From Puniceicoccaceae bacterium 5H (lineage in GTDB: Bacteria > Verrucomicrobiota > Verrucomicrobiia > Opitutales > Oceanipulchritudinaceae): a stretch of 64,000 nt of DNA. Made by a program: the position numbers and the translations under genes. The DNA is taken from positions 124,001 through 188,000 of the forward strand of contig WOUP01000001.1 of NCBI GenBank assembly GCA_009772895.1, read 5' to 3'. The notes beneath the pieces were generated by a model. It saw only the letters and a program-made list of their open reading frames with translations. It ran no database searches and was not told the origin of the DNA. Below, one piece after another: positions 42,994-52,628 of the stretch (its first letter is position 1; every line of letters begins with the position of its first letter).

Positions 42994-44697
42994 TCAAGTG
43001 GATGGATTGGAAGGAGGCGTTTGCGACTTGTTTTTGCCGCCGATCCGCACCCAAAGCTCTCGGTTGCCGGAGGTGGCGGGGGTCAGCCGACTGACGACGG
43101 TCTTCAGGCGCTCGCCTTTGTGATAAGTCGGTAAGGTGAAGCCGACCGTCGAGTCCTTGTAGTTGGCAAAGCCTCTATGCAGGCTCAGACACATCATCAA
43201 GAGCACGATGGCAAAAGGTAAGCCCGTCGCGATGGCCGCCGTTTGCAGTGCGGATAGCCCGCCGCCCAAGAGCAGGACTGCCGCCACGACGCCCTCCAGA
43301 ATCGCCCAGAACAGGCGTTGCGGGATAGGCGGATCGGGGTCGCCGCCGGAGGTGATGATGTCGATCACCATCGAGCCGGAGTCCGAAGACGTAACAAAGA
43401 ACATGACGATCGAGCAGAGCGCGAGGATGGAGGTCACGATCGAGAGCGGGAACTTTTCCAGCACGATGAACAGGGAGACCGGAATGTTTTCGCGCACCGC
43501 ATCGATGATGCCGCCAGAGCCGAACATCTCGATGTTCAGCGCCGTATTACCGAAGGTGGTGATCCAGAAAAACGTCACCAGCGTCGGCGCGAGCAGCACG
43601 CCCAGGATGAATTCGCGCACCGTGCGTCCGTAAGACACGCGGGCGATGAACATGCCCACGAAGGGAGACCACGCGATCCACCAGCCCCAATAGAAGACTG
43701 TCCAATCATTCTGCCAACTACCCGCGTCGTAGGTTTCGTTCCAGGTTGCCAGGCGCGGCAGGCTGTCGAGGTAAAAGCCGATGTTTTCGATGAACGCATT
43801 CAGGATAAACAGGGTTGGGCCCAGCAGAAGCACGAAGGCAAGCAGCGCCGCCGCGATCCAGAGATTGATCTCCGAGAGGAAGCGGATGCCGCCATCCAGG
43901 CCATTGACGACCGACCAGGTCGCGAGCGCGGTAATGCCAGCGATCAGCAGCAGCTGGATCATATTGCCTTGCCCGATGTGGAACAGGTGGTCGAGGCCGG
44001 CATTGACCTGTTGCACGCCCAAGCCTAGGGAGGTGGCGACGCCAAACAGGGTGGCGACCGTCGCCATGATGTCGACGACGTTGCCGATCCAGCCGTGGAT
44101 GCGCTCGCCAAAGAGTGGGTAGAAAACCGAGCGAATGGAAAGCGGCAGGCCGCGATTGAAAGAGAAAAACGCGAGTGACAGGCCTACGAGGCAGTAAATC
44201 GCCCAGGGGTGCAGGCCCCAGTGCAGGAACGTAATATCCATTGCCACGCGGGCGGCTTCAGGCGTTTCCGGTTCGGCGAGCGGTGACCCGCTGAAGTGGA
44301 AAATAGGCTCCGCTACGCCATAAAAGAGCAGCCCGATCCCCATGCCAGCACTGAATAGCATAGCCATCCAGCCCATGGTGGTAAACTCGGGTTTGGAATC
44401 GTGCCCTCCAAGGCGTATATCTCCGTACCGACTGATCAGCAAATAGAAGACAAATAGGAGGATAATGTTAGTCGTAGCGACGAAGAACCAGCCACCCATG
44501 GTAGCGATCCAGGACTGCATCGTGGAGAAGACATTGTCCATCTGATCGTGGAAGATCAGGGTAACGATGACGGTACCGATGATGATCGCGGCCGAGATAA
44601 AGAAGACGTAGGGATGCACGTCGAATCTCAACCAACCTTCTTTTTCCTGGTCGTTGTTCGGGTCCTGTCCTTGTTCTTTGGTGTTACTGCTTGCCAT
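42994..44697 (-). CDS. BCCT-family betaine/choline/carnitine transporter
   Basis: A 567-aa transporter from the ATG at 44697 (a longer frame to 44814 has no support). About twelve membrane segments, with the BCCT core MLFSAGMGIGLLFYGVAEPI and the Trp-rich block FYWGWWIAWSPFVGMFIARV. Na+- or proton-coupled uptake of glycine betaine or related compounds is expected, and the window also encodes de novo betaine synthesis. The hydrophilic C-terminus (IGGKNKSQTPPSN) is short compared with the osmosensing tail of BetP. Confidence 0.93.
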   Translation of the reverse strand: MASSNTKEQGQDPNNDQEKEGWLRFDVHPYVFFISAAIIIGTVIVTLIFHDQMDNVFSTMQSWIATMGGWFFVATTNIILLFVFYLLISRYGDIRLGGHDSKPEFTTMGWMAMLFSAGMGIGLLFYGVAEPIFHFSGSPLAEPETPEAARVAMDITFLHWGLHPWAIYCLVGLSLAFFSFNRGLPLSIRSVFYPLFGERIHGWIGNVVDIMATVATLFGVATSLGLGVQQVNAGLDHLFHIGQGNMIQLLLIAGITALATWSVVNGLDGGIRFLSEINLWIAAALLAFVLLLGPTLFILNAFIENIGFYLDSLPRLATWNETYDAGSWQNDWTVFYWGWWIAWSPFVGMFIARVSYGRTVREFILGVLLAPTLVTFFWITTFGNTALNIEMFGSGGIIDAVRENIPVSLFIVLEKFPLSIVTSILALCSIVMFFVTSSDSGSMVIDIITSGGDPDPPIPQRLFWAILEGVVAAVLLLGGGLSALQTAAIATGLPFAIVLLMMCLSLHRGFANYKDSTVGFTLPTYHKGERLKTVVSRLTPATSGNRELWVRIGGKNKSQTPPSNPST

Positions 44698-44958
44698 TCT
44701 GTATTTCAGGACATGTGTGAGCTGTAGCTCTACAAGTAGGAGAGACTGTAGAGAGTCGGAGCGGGGAAAGGGCGCATTGCCCGTCGCTCCCCGCGTGAGC
44801 GGATGATACACCACCTTCAGGTGCCACTCAAGCTAACGCAAAAATTCTTTATGCGGCACGGGGATAGACGTTTGGAAGTCGCCTTGCTACAGGGAGAAGG
44901 CGGCGAGGTCGACGCTCGCTGAAAGCCTCCCCATATCAGCCGAGTATAGCGAGCACGA

Positions 44959-46056
44959 CTACTCGTACAAACGAACCGAATTCGCCTTCATGACGAGGAA
45001 TATGTCGCCACCTGCGGTTAGTCCAAGCTCTCGGGCAGCATCCGGCGTCACTTCGGCCACGATTCGGGCCCGATCGGAGGTGTCGAGTTGGGTCGAGACG
45101 AGCACCAGATCCTCGGTCTGCTGTAGCGTTGCGATGCGGGCGCGAAGGCAGTTGCGCGCGGAGAGTGCACGGGGCCGCTCCCCCGCCAACAGGATCTCGT
45201 GGGCGGCTATGCCTACCAACAGGGATTGCCCCTCTGGTCTTTCACTCCGCGGAACGATCAGATGCTGTCCGTCCGCCAGCTTCAATGCGGTCGTCTGTCC
45301 GTAATGTTGCGCAATCGTTCCCCTCAAAAGGTTTTCAAAGCCCTGGCTCTCCGCCAGATTGAATACGTCGGGCCGGGAGAAAACGCTTTGGGGCTGGCCT
45401 TGGGCGATGACCGCCCCCTCTTTCAATACCAGCACTTCGTCGCACAGCGCCTGCAGCTCTACCGGGTGGTGGGAGACGATGAGGATCGGCAACTGGAACG
45501 ACTCTCGTATCCGCAGCAAAAAGGGCAGGATGCGCTGGCGCAGGCGCTGGTCGAGAGCGGCCAGCGGTTCGTCCAGGAGCAAGAGCTTGGGGCCGGAGCA
45601 AAGGGCTCGCCCCAGCGCGACCCTTTGGCGTTCGCCGCCGGAGAGATCGCGGGTGCGACGATGCAGCAGGGGACCGAGTTCAAGGATTTCCGTGACGGCT
45701 TCGAAGGTCTGCTGAAAGTCCACTCCGTTCATCTGCGCGCGTTCGCGGCCCGCTCTCAGATTGCGGGTCACGTCGTAGTGGGGAAAGAGCAGCATTTCCT
45801 GCGGCACGTAGCCGATGTCCCGGCGATGGCAGGGCACGTGGATACCGCGTTCGCTATCAAGCCAGGCTTCGTCGCCCAGCTGAATCTTACCCTTGGCGGA
45901 GGATCGCAGCCCTGCGATTGCTTCGAGACAGGTCGTCTTGCCGGAGCCCGAGACCCCGAACAAGCCCAGGATCTGGTGTTCGCAATGGTGGGAGATCTTG
46001 AGGGCAAAGCGGTCCAGCGGCACCTCCAGATCAAAGCTGAGGCGGGCCGGAGTCAT
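44959..46056 (-). CDS. modC: Molybdate ABC transporter ATP-binding protein ModC
   Basis: A 365-aa ABC ATPase. Walker [10 protein letters not shown] (~34-42), signature [15 protein letters not shown] and Walker B KLLLLDEP are intact. The C-terminal ~130 residues form a TOBE/MOP-like domain ([20 protein letters not shown], later [20 protein letters not shown]), as in ModC. It overlaps the ModB stop by 4 bases. The molybdate substrate follows from the family pattern; no binding protein is in the window. Confidence 0.88.
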   Translation of the reverse strand: MTPARLSFDLEVPLDRFALKISHHCEHQILGLFGVSGSGKTTCLEAIAGLRSSAKGKIQLGDEAWLDSERGIHVPCHRRDIGYVPQEMLLFPHYDVTRNLRAGRERAQMNGVDFQQTFEAVTEILELGPLLHRRTRDLSGGERQRVALGRALCSGPKLLLLDEPLAALDQRLRQRILPFLLRIRESFQLPILIVSHHPVELQALCDEVLVLKEGAVIAQGQPQSVFSRPDVFNLAESQGFENLLRGTIAQHYGQTTALKLADGQHLIVPRSERPEGQSLLVGIAAHEILLAGERPRALSARNCLRARIATLQQTEDLVLVSTQLDTSDRARIVAEVTPDAARELGLTAGGDIFLVMKANSVRLYE

Positions 46057-46745
46057 GAAGCGCGGCGCGAAGGTTTATGGGTGGAGTCGGCGAGCCACTC
46101 CGTCAGAAACACTGCCATGAAGCCGATCGCCAGCGCGACCACCAGGAGAAAATTGGCCTGCTGATCGTTACCGGCCTGTTGGGCACTATAGATGGCGGAC
46201 GAAAGCGTCTGGGTCCGACCGGGAATGTTGCCGGCCACGATGACAGTTGCGCCGAATTCGCCCATCGCTCGCGTAAAGCCGAGCACGGCCGCCGCCAGCA
46301 AGCCCCGCCATGCCAGCGGCAGCGTAATGCGAAAAAACGTCTGCAGACGGCCATAGCCCAAGGTGTGGGCCATCGCCTCGTAGCGCGGGTTCACTTCCTC
46401 AAACGAGACCCGGGCGGTCCGAATGACCAACGGGGTTGACATGACGGCACAGGCGAGCACCACGCCCTTCCAAGTCAGCAGAATGTCGAGGCTGAACCCC
46501 AGGTGCTCGCGCCCCAGCCAGCCTTCGTCGGCCAGCAGGCTCAGCAACAGGTACCCGACGGCTGTAGGCGGCAGCACCATCGGCAGCGTTACGACGGTCG
46601 AGATTAGCTTCTTGCCGGGGAAGCGGTGGCGCGCCAGGGCATAGGCGATAAAAGCGCCGGGGATGAAGACAGACAGCGTGGACAGGGATGCCCACGTGAG
46701 GGTGGAGGTCACAATCGACCACGTTGCCGGCCAGGATGCTGCCAA
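46053..46745 (-). CDS. modB: Molybdate ABC transporter permease ModB
   Basis: A 230-aa permease with the ModB core: [32 protein letters not shown], the EAA loop [20 protein letters not shown] and [20 protein letters not shown]. The start is uncertain: a TTG at 46745 gives a length like E. coli ModB, while a GTG at 46712 is shorter. The periplasmic molybdate-binding protein ModA is normally encoded upstream, but the 200 bases before it hold no modA and the next gene is divergent. Confidence 0.88.
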   Translation of the reverse strand: MAASWPATWSIVTSTLTWASLSTLSVFIPGAFIAYALARHRFPGKKLISTVVTLPMVLPPTAVGYLLLSLLADEGWLGREHLGFSLDILLTWKGVVLACAVMSTPLVIRTARVSFEEVNPRYEAMAHTLGYGRLQTFFRITLPLAWRGLLAAAVLGFTRAMGEFGATVIVAGNIPGRTQTLSSAIYSAQQAGNDQQANFLLVVALAIGFMAVFLTEWLADSTHKPSRRAS

Positions 46746-46954
46746 AATTCTCTCAGCGATGGTGGATGGTGAGCAGGTTGGAAGCCCACACGCAGTTTCT
46801 GCGGCAACAGGAGTCGGCGCAAGGCTGCAAGGAAGCTGTGGTGCTGCAGGTAGCTGGATTCATACCGTCAGATGCCGAGATGCCTGCCGCTCTTGAGGTA
46901 AAAGCAGTAGGATCAGGGCGCATTAATGGCATAACCGAAACCCCCTCTATCCTT

Positions 46955-48322
46955 ATGAAGCTACCCCGTAGAATGTTGCTCCAGTTTGCGACCCTGGCGA
47001 TGTTGGCCAGTCCGCTGCTGGCATCGAATTTTGGCAAAGTCTACCCGTCTGAAAAACGGACGATGCACGACGAAAAGACGGGCGTCGAGATGATCGTCCT
47101 GACCGAAGGCCCGGCCAGCGATTCCAAGCCTTATCAGACACACACCACCTGGACGGTGGACCACCAGTGGATCATTTTCCGCTCCGACCGCGGCGACCAC
47201 GGCCGCCAGATCTTTCTCGTCAACCAGGACAACGGCAAGATCATCCAGCTGACGGATGAGCCCGATACCAATGTCGGCAGCATCAACCTCTCCGAGAAGT
47301 CGATGAAGCTCTACTACACACGCGGCGGCAAATCCGATCTCGTGAAGGAGGGCGAAGAGCGCCCCGAGGAGCTGGTGGAGCTCGACCTCGCGAAGTTGAT
47401 CCCCGACGCGCTGAAGGGCAACGTGAAGGACAAGTCGAACTATGAGCGCGTTGTCGTCGTGCTGCCCGAGGATTTGCACGGGTCCGGCGGCATGGCCCTC
47501 GACCCCGACGATTCCGCCATGTATTGGGGCGTCGGCTGGGCACCATCCGAAGCCGAGCAAAAGGCGCGGGCCAAGGAGCGCGAAGCCCTCATGAAGGGTC
47601 GTCGTGACATCGACCAGAGCAACACCGATCCCAACGCTTCCCGCGAGGCCGCGCGCAAGCGGTTTGAGCTCAACGGACGCGGTCCGGGCGGGATCCGCCG
47701 CATCGACATCAAGACGGGCGAGATCACCAAGGTCATCGACGTGGACTTCCGCATGGGCCACGTGCAGACCAATCCGTGGAAGCCGGGCGAGATCATTTAC
47801 TGCCACGAGACGACGGGCGACGCCCCGCAGCGTATGTGGATGGTCCAGGCCGACGGCTCCGGCAACCGCCCCGTTTACCCGGAAACCGAAGACGAATGGA
47901 TCACGCACGAGACGGTCTGCGGCAAGGACGAGCTGATGTTCAACATCATGGGCCACCTGCCGTATCTGCGCGAACGTCCGACCGGCATTGCGGTGGTCAA
48001 CCTGCGCACCAACTCGATGAAGATTCTCGGTCAGGTGGAAGAAGATCTGCCCAATGGCACGCAAGGTGGCTTTTGGCACAGCAATGGTTCACCCGATGGT
48101 GAATGGGCAGTGGGCGATACCTTTGAGGGCAATGTCTTCCTGATCGACCGCGACAATGGCAAGCGCACCCTGCTGACCACCAATCACCAGATGCGCCCCG
48201 ATCACACGCACCCGATCTTCAGCCCCGACAGTCAGTATGTGCTGATCCAGTCGGGCATGTTGAGCCAGGGCGAGAACCTGGACCTGATCATGGTCCCGGT
48301 TCCCGAAAAGGATCACGACTAG
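46955..48322 (+). CDS. ogl: Oligogalacturonate lyase (PL22 family)
   Basis: A 455-aa protein from the ATG at 46955. A signal peptide (LLQFATLAMLASPLLAS) suggests export, whereas enterobacterial Ogl is cytoplasmic. The PL22 pattern is clear: MGHVQTNPWKPGEIIYCHET, RMWMVQADGSGNRPVYPETE, DEWITHETVCG, and PDHTHPIFSPDSQYVLIQS, which holds the HxHP metal-binding site. The enzyme cleaves unsaturated and saturated galacturonate oligomers by beta-elimination. It starts the pectin-degradation locus. An extra ~60-residue charged insert (~165-235) is present. Confidence 0.85.
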   Translation: MKLPRRMLLQFATLAMLASPLLASNFGKVYPSEKRTMHDEKTGVEMIVLTEGPASDSKPYQTHTTWTVDHQWIIFRSDRGDHGRQIFLVNQDNGKIIQLTDEPDTNVGSINLSEKSMKLYYTRGGKSDLVKEGEERPEELVELDLAKLIPDALKGNVKDKSNYERVVVVLPEDLHGSGGMALDPDDSAMYWGVGWAPSEAEQKARAKEREALMKGRRDIDQSNTDPNASREAARKRFELNGRGPGGIRRIDIKTGEITKVIDVDFRMGHVQTNPWKPGEIIYCHETTGDAPQRMWMVQADGSGNRPVYPETEDEWITHETVCGKDELMFNIMGHLPYLRERPTGIAVVNLRTNSMKILGQVEEDLPNGTQGGFWHSNGSPDGEWAVGDTFEGNVFLIDRDNGKRTLLTTNHQMRPDHTHPIFSPDSQYVLIQSGMLSQGENLDLIMVPVPEKDHD

Positions 48323-48334
48323 CGTGAATGCGGT

Positions 48335-49420
48335 TCAGCGTTGGTCGCGCCGCGCGTCGGCCAACGCTTGAGCTTCCAGAGACAATTCAGCCGCCTTGAA
48401 CGCATGGGCCTGCGTCATGGCGGCTTCTGTTCGATTGAGCACGTCGAGGATCAGTTGCCCGAAGAACGGAAAGCCGACCTTGCCGCGGCAGTCGATCTCG
48501 TAAGTGTCTTTCTGATCTGCGAGGTAGATGCGGTCGCCCCCGTCTTCACGGCCCACGTTGATGTATTTGCGCAGCTCCATGTAGCCTTGGTCGCCGAGAA
48601 TGAACGTACGGCCGTCGCCCCAGATGCGTGAGCCTTTGGGGTTGAACCAGTCCAGACGACAATAGCCCGAGGCACCGGTGTCGAGGGTAACGGAGGCCTC
48701 CCCGTAATCCTCGAATTCCGGGTGGTCCGGGTTGCCGAAGTTTTCCACACGCGCAAACTCCACTGCGCCGCCGGTGGCACCCGCGTAGGCGAGGAATTGC
48801 TCGAACTGGTGGGAGCCGATGTCTGTCAGGATACCACCAAAGCGCTCCTTCTGGAAAAACCACTCCGGCCGACCCGCTGCCCCCAGATTGTGGGGAGCCA
48901 GATTCAGCACCTGCAGCACGCGGCCGATGACGCCTTGCCGGATCAGTTCGCCCGCCTGCCAAGCCGATTCATTGACCAGGCGCTCGGAGTAGCAGACCAT
49001 GTATTTGCGGCCCGTTTGGGTGACCGCGCGGCGGGCTTCGGCGAGCTGTTCCAAGGTGGTGAACGGCGCCTTGTCGGTAAAGTAGTCCTTGCCAGCCTCC
49101 AGCACGCGCAGGCCGATCTCGCAACGCAGATTGGGGATGGCCGCCGACGTGACGAGGTGCAGCTCCGGGTCTTCCAGCAGCTGCTCAAAGCGGTCGGCAA
49201 TCTGGATGCCGTGCGCGTCGATCAGTTCGCGCAGGGGCTCAAAGCGCTCCGCGTTAGGGTCGTAGAGGTATTTGCAGGTGCCTCCCGCCGCGATGAGGCC
49301 GCGAACCTGGTCGTAAATGTGGCCGTGGTCGAAGTGAGAAGCGCCGAAGACGAAGTCTCCGGGAGCGACCACTTTGCCAGGCAGTGATGCAGGAAGGTAG
49401 TCCGAGGCGTCATGGCTCAT
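48335..49420 (-). CDS. Gfo/Idh/MocA-family oxidoreductase
   Basis: A 361-aa protein. The N-terminal Rossmann domain (FVFGASHFDHGHIYDQVRGL) is followed by the family's LVTSAAIPNLRCEIGLRVLE and EAGKDYFTDKAPFTTLEQLA. The catalytic lysine region is in that DKAPF block (usually EKP, here DKAP). Such NAD(P)-dependent enzymes act on sugars and uronates; this one probably handles a pectin-derived sugar. No signal peptide. It converges with the lyase gene, separated by only 12 bases. Confidence 0.85.
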   Translation of the reverse strand: MSHDASDYLPASLPGKVVAPGDFVFGASHFDHGHIYDQVRGLIAAGGTCKYLYDPNAERFEPLRELIDAHGIQIADRFEQLLEDPELHLVTSAAIPNLRCEIGLRVLEAGKDYFTDKAPFTTLEQLAEARRAVTQTGRKYMVCYSERLVNESAWQAGELIRQGVIGRVLQVLNLAPHNLGAAGRPEWFFQKERFGGILTDIGSHQFEQFLAYAGATGGAVEFARVENFGNPDHPEFEDYGEASVTLDTGASGYCRLDWFNPKGSRIWGDGRTFILGDQGYMELRKYINVGREDGGDRIYLADQKDTYEIDCRGKVGFPFFGQLILDVLNRTEAAMTQAHAFKAAELSLEAQALADARRDQR

Positions 49421-49817
49421 GCAGGCACTATATGCCTCCTGGCGTGGATGGGGAGAGGGAAGTGCGTTCTGACTGTATGAAAGTCGGGCGGACGACGATT
49501 ATGGATAGGCTTAGGGTAAAGGGTTCGGTCATGGAGTTACGGTAAATTGCGCAGTCACGGTTCTTCCTACCGTCAGAATTGCAGGTCTTTGCACTTTGGC
49601 AATGTCATCGTAGTTTGTCCCTAGCTCAGTGCTACCTTGGAAGCGATTACCTCAGCTATGCATAGGGGAGCAGATTAAATACTTGGGGATTGGAATAGGT
49701 AGAATAAGCACACTGAAGCCGCTTCTTCATCGTTCCGATGAAAGATAGCCAACTAAAAATGCCGTCGATTCATTCGACGGCATTTTTAATCATTAAGGAA
49801 AGCCCTTTGGGGCGGAT
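49421..49817. other. Intergenic region between oxidoreductase and GH42 genes
   Basis: About 400 bases without a gene. It contains the GH42 terminator at 49755-49787 and presumably the promoter of the minus-strand oxidoreductase. No tRNA or repeat was recognised; a TAGCTCAGT string near 49622 is not part of a tRNA. Confidence 0.5.
49755..49787 (-). terminator. Terminator after the GH42 gene
   Basis: A perfect hairpin AAAAATGCCGTCGA/TCGACGGCATTTTT with a small loop, 30 bases past the stop at 49818. It could act in both directions. Confidence 0.95.
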
Positions 49818-51830
49818 CTACTGTAGTGCGAGGAAGCGCACGTCGAGCGGTTGCAGTTTCAACGAGCCCGTAGCGTTCTCACCCGATACAAGGTCGCGCC
49901 CCTGAAGGGTTTGCAAGTCGATCGCCTGCGTTTCGTCCGTATGGTTGAGTAGGCAGAGGAAACGCTGATCATCCTTTTCACGAACGCTGACTTCCACCCC
50001 TTCCGGGACAAGAAGGAAGGGCGAGATACCGGCGCTGTCCATGACCCGCTGCATCACCCGGTCGAGACCGGCGTCGTCGGGGCGGGTCGCCAGATAAAAG
50101 GCGTTGCCGTTGCCGTGCGAGTGCTGCGTAAACGCAGCCTGGCCCGCGAAGAAATCATCTTCGAATGTCGCCAGCGCCTCAGCCCCGTCCAGGTGTACGA
50201 TGTCGCACCAATGTTCAGCGCGTGCGGAGGGTTGGCCGTCTACGAATACCATGTGATTGAAGCGACCTTCTGGATACGGATGCCACTCCTCCACCCACAG
50301 GCCGAGCGTCGTTTGCAGAAGCGCCGGATAGCCGCCGAGTTCGACGCGATCATGCTCGTCCACAATCCCGGAGAAATAGGTCGTGAGCAGACTTCCCCCG
50401 TTGGCGGTGAACTGTTCCAGATTCTGGGCGTCGTCCTTGCTCAGCAGGTACAACGCCGGGGCGATGACCGTCGAGTAGCCTGAGAGATCGGCGCTGGGAT
50501 GTACGATATCGACCGCGATATTGTGACGGAAGAGCCAGCTGTGGAAGCGCTGCACCCACGGGATCAGATCGATCTGACCGGGCTTGGAGTCGAGTTCGAG
50601 CGCCCACCACGAATTCCAGTCGAAGGCGATGGCCACTTTGGGACGGATGGTGGAATCCGCGAGGGTGGAGAGCTTTTTGAGCTCGTTGCCCAAAGCTTTC
50701 ACCTCCTGGAATACCCGGCTTTTCTGCGGGCCGCAGTGCTGAACCAGCGCGCTGTGGTATTTCTCGGCGCCGGCGCGGGAGGCTCGCCATTGGAAGAACA
50801 TGACCCCGTCGGAGCCGCGCGCAACGCTCTGCAGGCTCCAGAGGCGCATCAAGCCGGGGCGCTTGGGCAGGTTAGTGGGGCGCCAGTTGACCGCCGACGT
50901 GGCTTGTTCCATCAGGACGAACGGCTTGCCCGGCTTGAGCGAACGCGTCAGGTCGTGCCCGATGGCGGCGGTCTCGCGGCCCGCTTGTTCGTCGACCGGA
51001 TCCGGGTAGCTGTCCCAGGACGCAAAATCCAGCTCCTCGGCCCACTTGAGGTAATCGAGCGGCTTGAAGAAGCTCATGAAGTTGGTGTTGACCGGGATTT
51101 CCGGCGTCACCTCGCGCACGATCGCCTTTTCCATCTTGAACAACTCGAGAAAGGCGTCGCTCGTAAAGCGCTTGAAGTCCAGTTGCTGGCTGGGATTCGG
51201 GAAATAGGGGGCCTTGCGCGGCGTAAAAATCTGCTCCCAATCGGAATAGCGCTGACTCCAGAAGTTGGTGCCCCAGGCGTCATTCAGCGCTTCGATCGTC
51301 TGATAGCGGTCCTTCAGCCAGGCCCGGAAGGCGAGGGTCGAGGCCTCGCTATGGCACTCGTTCATGTGGCAGGCATATTCATTGTTGATGTGCCAGGCCA
51401 CGAGTGCCGGGTGGTCCTTATACCGCTCTGCCAGCTTACGCACGAGGGCCGACGCCGCCTTGCGGTAACTGGGGCTGCTGGGGGAATAATGCTGACGCGA
51501 GCCGGGGTAGAGCGGCACGCCTTCGTCCGTCACCGGCAGCACGTCTGGGTATTGCTTCGAAAGCCAGGGGGGCGGGGAGGCCGTCGCGGTCGCGAGGCAG
51601 GCGCCAATGCCGTTTTCGGCCAGCAGGTCCAGCACCCGGTCGAGCCAGGCAAAATCATAGGTTTCTTCGTCCGGCTGAATACGGGACCAGGCGAAAATGC
51701 CGACGCTGATGAAGTTGACGCCGGCTTCGACCATCAGGCGCATGTCTTCTTGCCAGACGTCTTCGGTCCATTGCTCGGGATTGTAGTCACCGCCGTAAGC
51801 GATGCGGTTCGGGAGCTTGGGAAGGATCAT
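49818..51830 (-). CDS. Beta-galactosidase, GH42
   Basis: A 670-aa enzyme with the GH42 start NRIAYGGDYNPEQW. The acid/base is Glu151 in HINNEYACHMNECHS and the nucleophile Glu308 in KPFVLMEQATS. The catalytic barrel, a trimerisation domain (APALYLLSKDDAQNLEQFTA) and a beta C-domain (KDDQRFLCLLNHTDE) are all present at normal length. There is no signal peptide, so it should act in the cytoplasm on imported galacto-oligosaccharides, probably from pectic galactan side chains. Confidence 0.95.
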   Translation of the reverse strand: MILPKLPNRIAYGGDYNPEQWTEDVWQEDMRLMVEAGVNFISVGIFAWSRIQPDEETYDFAWLDRVLDLLAENGIGACLATATASPPPWLSKQYPDVLPVTDEGVPLYPGSRQHYSPSSPSYRKAASALVRKLAERYKDHPALVAWHINNEYACHMNECHSEASTLAFRAWLKDRYQTIEALNDAWGTNFWSQRYSDWEQIFTPRKAPYFPNPSQQLDFKRFTSDAFLELFKMEKAIVREVTPEIPVNTNFMSFFKPLDYLKWAEELDFASWDSYPDPVDEQAGRETAAIGHDLTRSLKPGKPFVLMEQATSAVNWRPTNLPKRPGLMRLWSLQSVARGSDGVMFFQWRASRAGAEKYHSALVQHCGPQKSRVFQEVKALGNELKKLSTLADSTIRPKVAIAFDWNSWWALELDSKPGQIDLIPWVQRFHSWLFRHNIAVDIVHPSADLSGYSTVIAPALYLLSKDDAQNLEQFTANGGSLLTTYFSGIVDEHDRVELGGYPALLQTTLGLWVEEWHPYPEGRFNHMVFVDGQPSARAEHWCDIVHLDGAEALATFEDDFFAGQAAFTQHSHGNGNAFYLATRPDDAGLDRVMQRVMDSAGISPFLLVPEGVEVSVREKDDQRFLCLLNHTDETQAIDLQTLQGRDLVSGENATGSLKLQPLDVRFLALQ

Positions 51831-51926
51831 AAAGGTGGGATCGGATAGATAGAGGTTTGCGCGCGTTCTGACTGTAAAGTCTTGGTAGCCCTCGCTTAGA
51901 CGCCAACGGGATGCTAATCAGACGGT

Positions 51927-52628
51927 ATGATTCCCAAAACAGGTATCTTGCTCGCATTGGGCCTGCTCGCCGGATGCGCCCCGCAGGACAATACTACCCC
52001 CGAAGCTTCGACGGATACAGACATGATTTACCAGAGCGATTTCGATGGCGACCTCTCGGATTGGGTCGTGGAACAGCAACCCGGTGGCCGCGTCTGGACC
52101 GAAGACAGCAAGTTGATCATCGCTGACGAAGGCGGTTGCTCGGTCTGGCTCAAGCAAAAGCTGGAGGCACCGGTCGAGATCACGTACGAGATTCGCGCGT
52201 CTTCCCAAGCGCGCGTTTCGGACATCAACTGCTTCTGGATGGCGACAGACCCGGACCACCCGGACGACCTTTTCGACCCCAGCCATGGGCGCGACGGCAG
52301 CTTTGCCTCCTACGACGGCCTGAAAACGTATTACGTCGGCTATGGCGGCAACTACAACTCCACTACGCGCTTCCGTCGCTACACCGGCACGGGCAAGCGC
52401 CCGTTGCTGCCCGAGCACGACTTGAGCGCGCCGGAATATATGATCGAGCCCGACCATACCTACCAGATCCGTCTGGTTGCGGCTGACGGCAGGGCGCAGT
52501 ATTACCGCGACGGCGAGCTGATCTTTGATTACGAGGACGATTCCTTCCTCGACGAAGGCTGGTTTGCCTTTCGCACGGTGCTGAGTCGCATTGAAGTCGA
52601 AAACATTCAGATCAAGCGCCCGGAATGA
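51927..52628 (+). CDS. Lipoprotein with a concanavalin-like (DUF6250-type) domain
   Basis: A 233-aa protein with a lipobox signal (ILLALGLLAGCAPQ). The remainder resembles a jelly-roll sugar-binding domain: YQSDFDGDLSDWVVEQQPGG, CSVWLKQKLEAPVEITYEIR and YYVGYGGNYNSTTRFRRYTG, with a C-terminal YRDGELIFDYEDDSFLDEGW. This looks like DUF6250 proteins of polysaccharide-degradation loci. It overlaps the next gene by 4 bases, and the two probably act on the same surface glycan. Whether it binds or cleaves is unknown. Confidence 0.75.
   Translation: MIPKTGILLALGLLAGCAPQDNTTPEASTDTDMIYQSDFDGDLSDWVVEQQPGGRVWTEDSKLIIADEGGCSVWLKQKLEAPVEITYEIRASSQARVSDINCFWMATDPDHPDDLFDPSHGRDGSFASYDGLKTYYVGYGGNYNSTTRFRRYTGTGKRPLLPEHDLSAPEYMIEPDHTYQIRLVAADGRAQYYRDGELIFDYEDDSFLDEGWFAFRTVLSRIEVENIQIKRPE

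Noticed and set aside
46746-46954. Possible modA remnant upstream of modB
   Set aside because: All three minus-strand frames were read. None shows ModA motifs, and stops occur.
49615-49650. tRNA-like TAGCTCAGT string
   Set aside because: No acceptor stem, anticodon arm or TPsiC arm can be formed around it.
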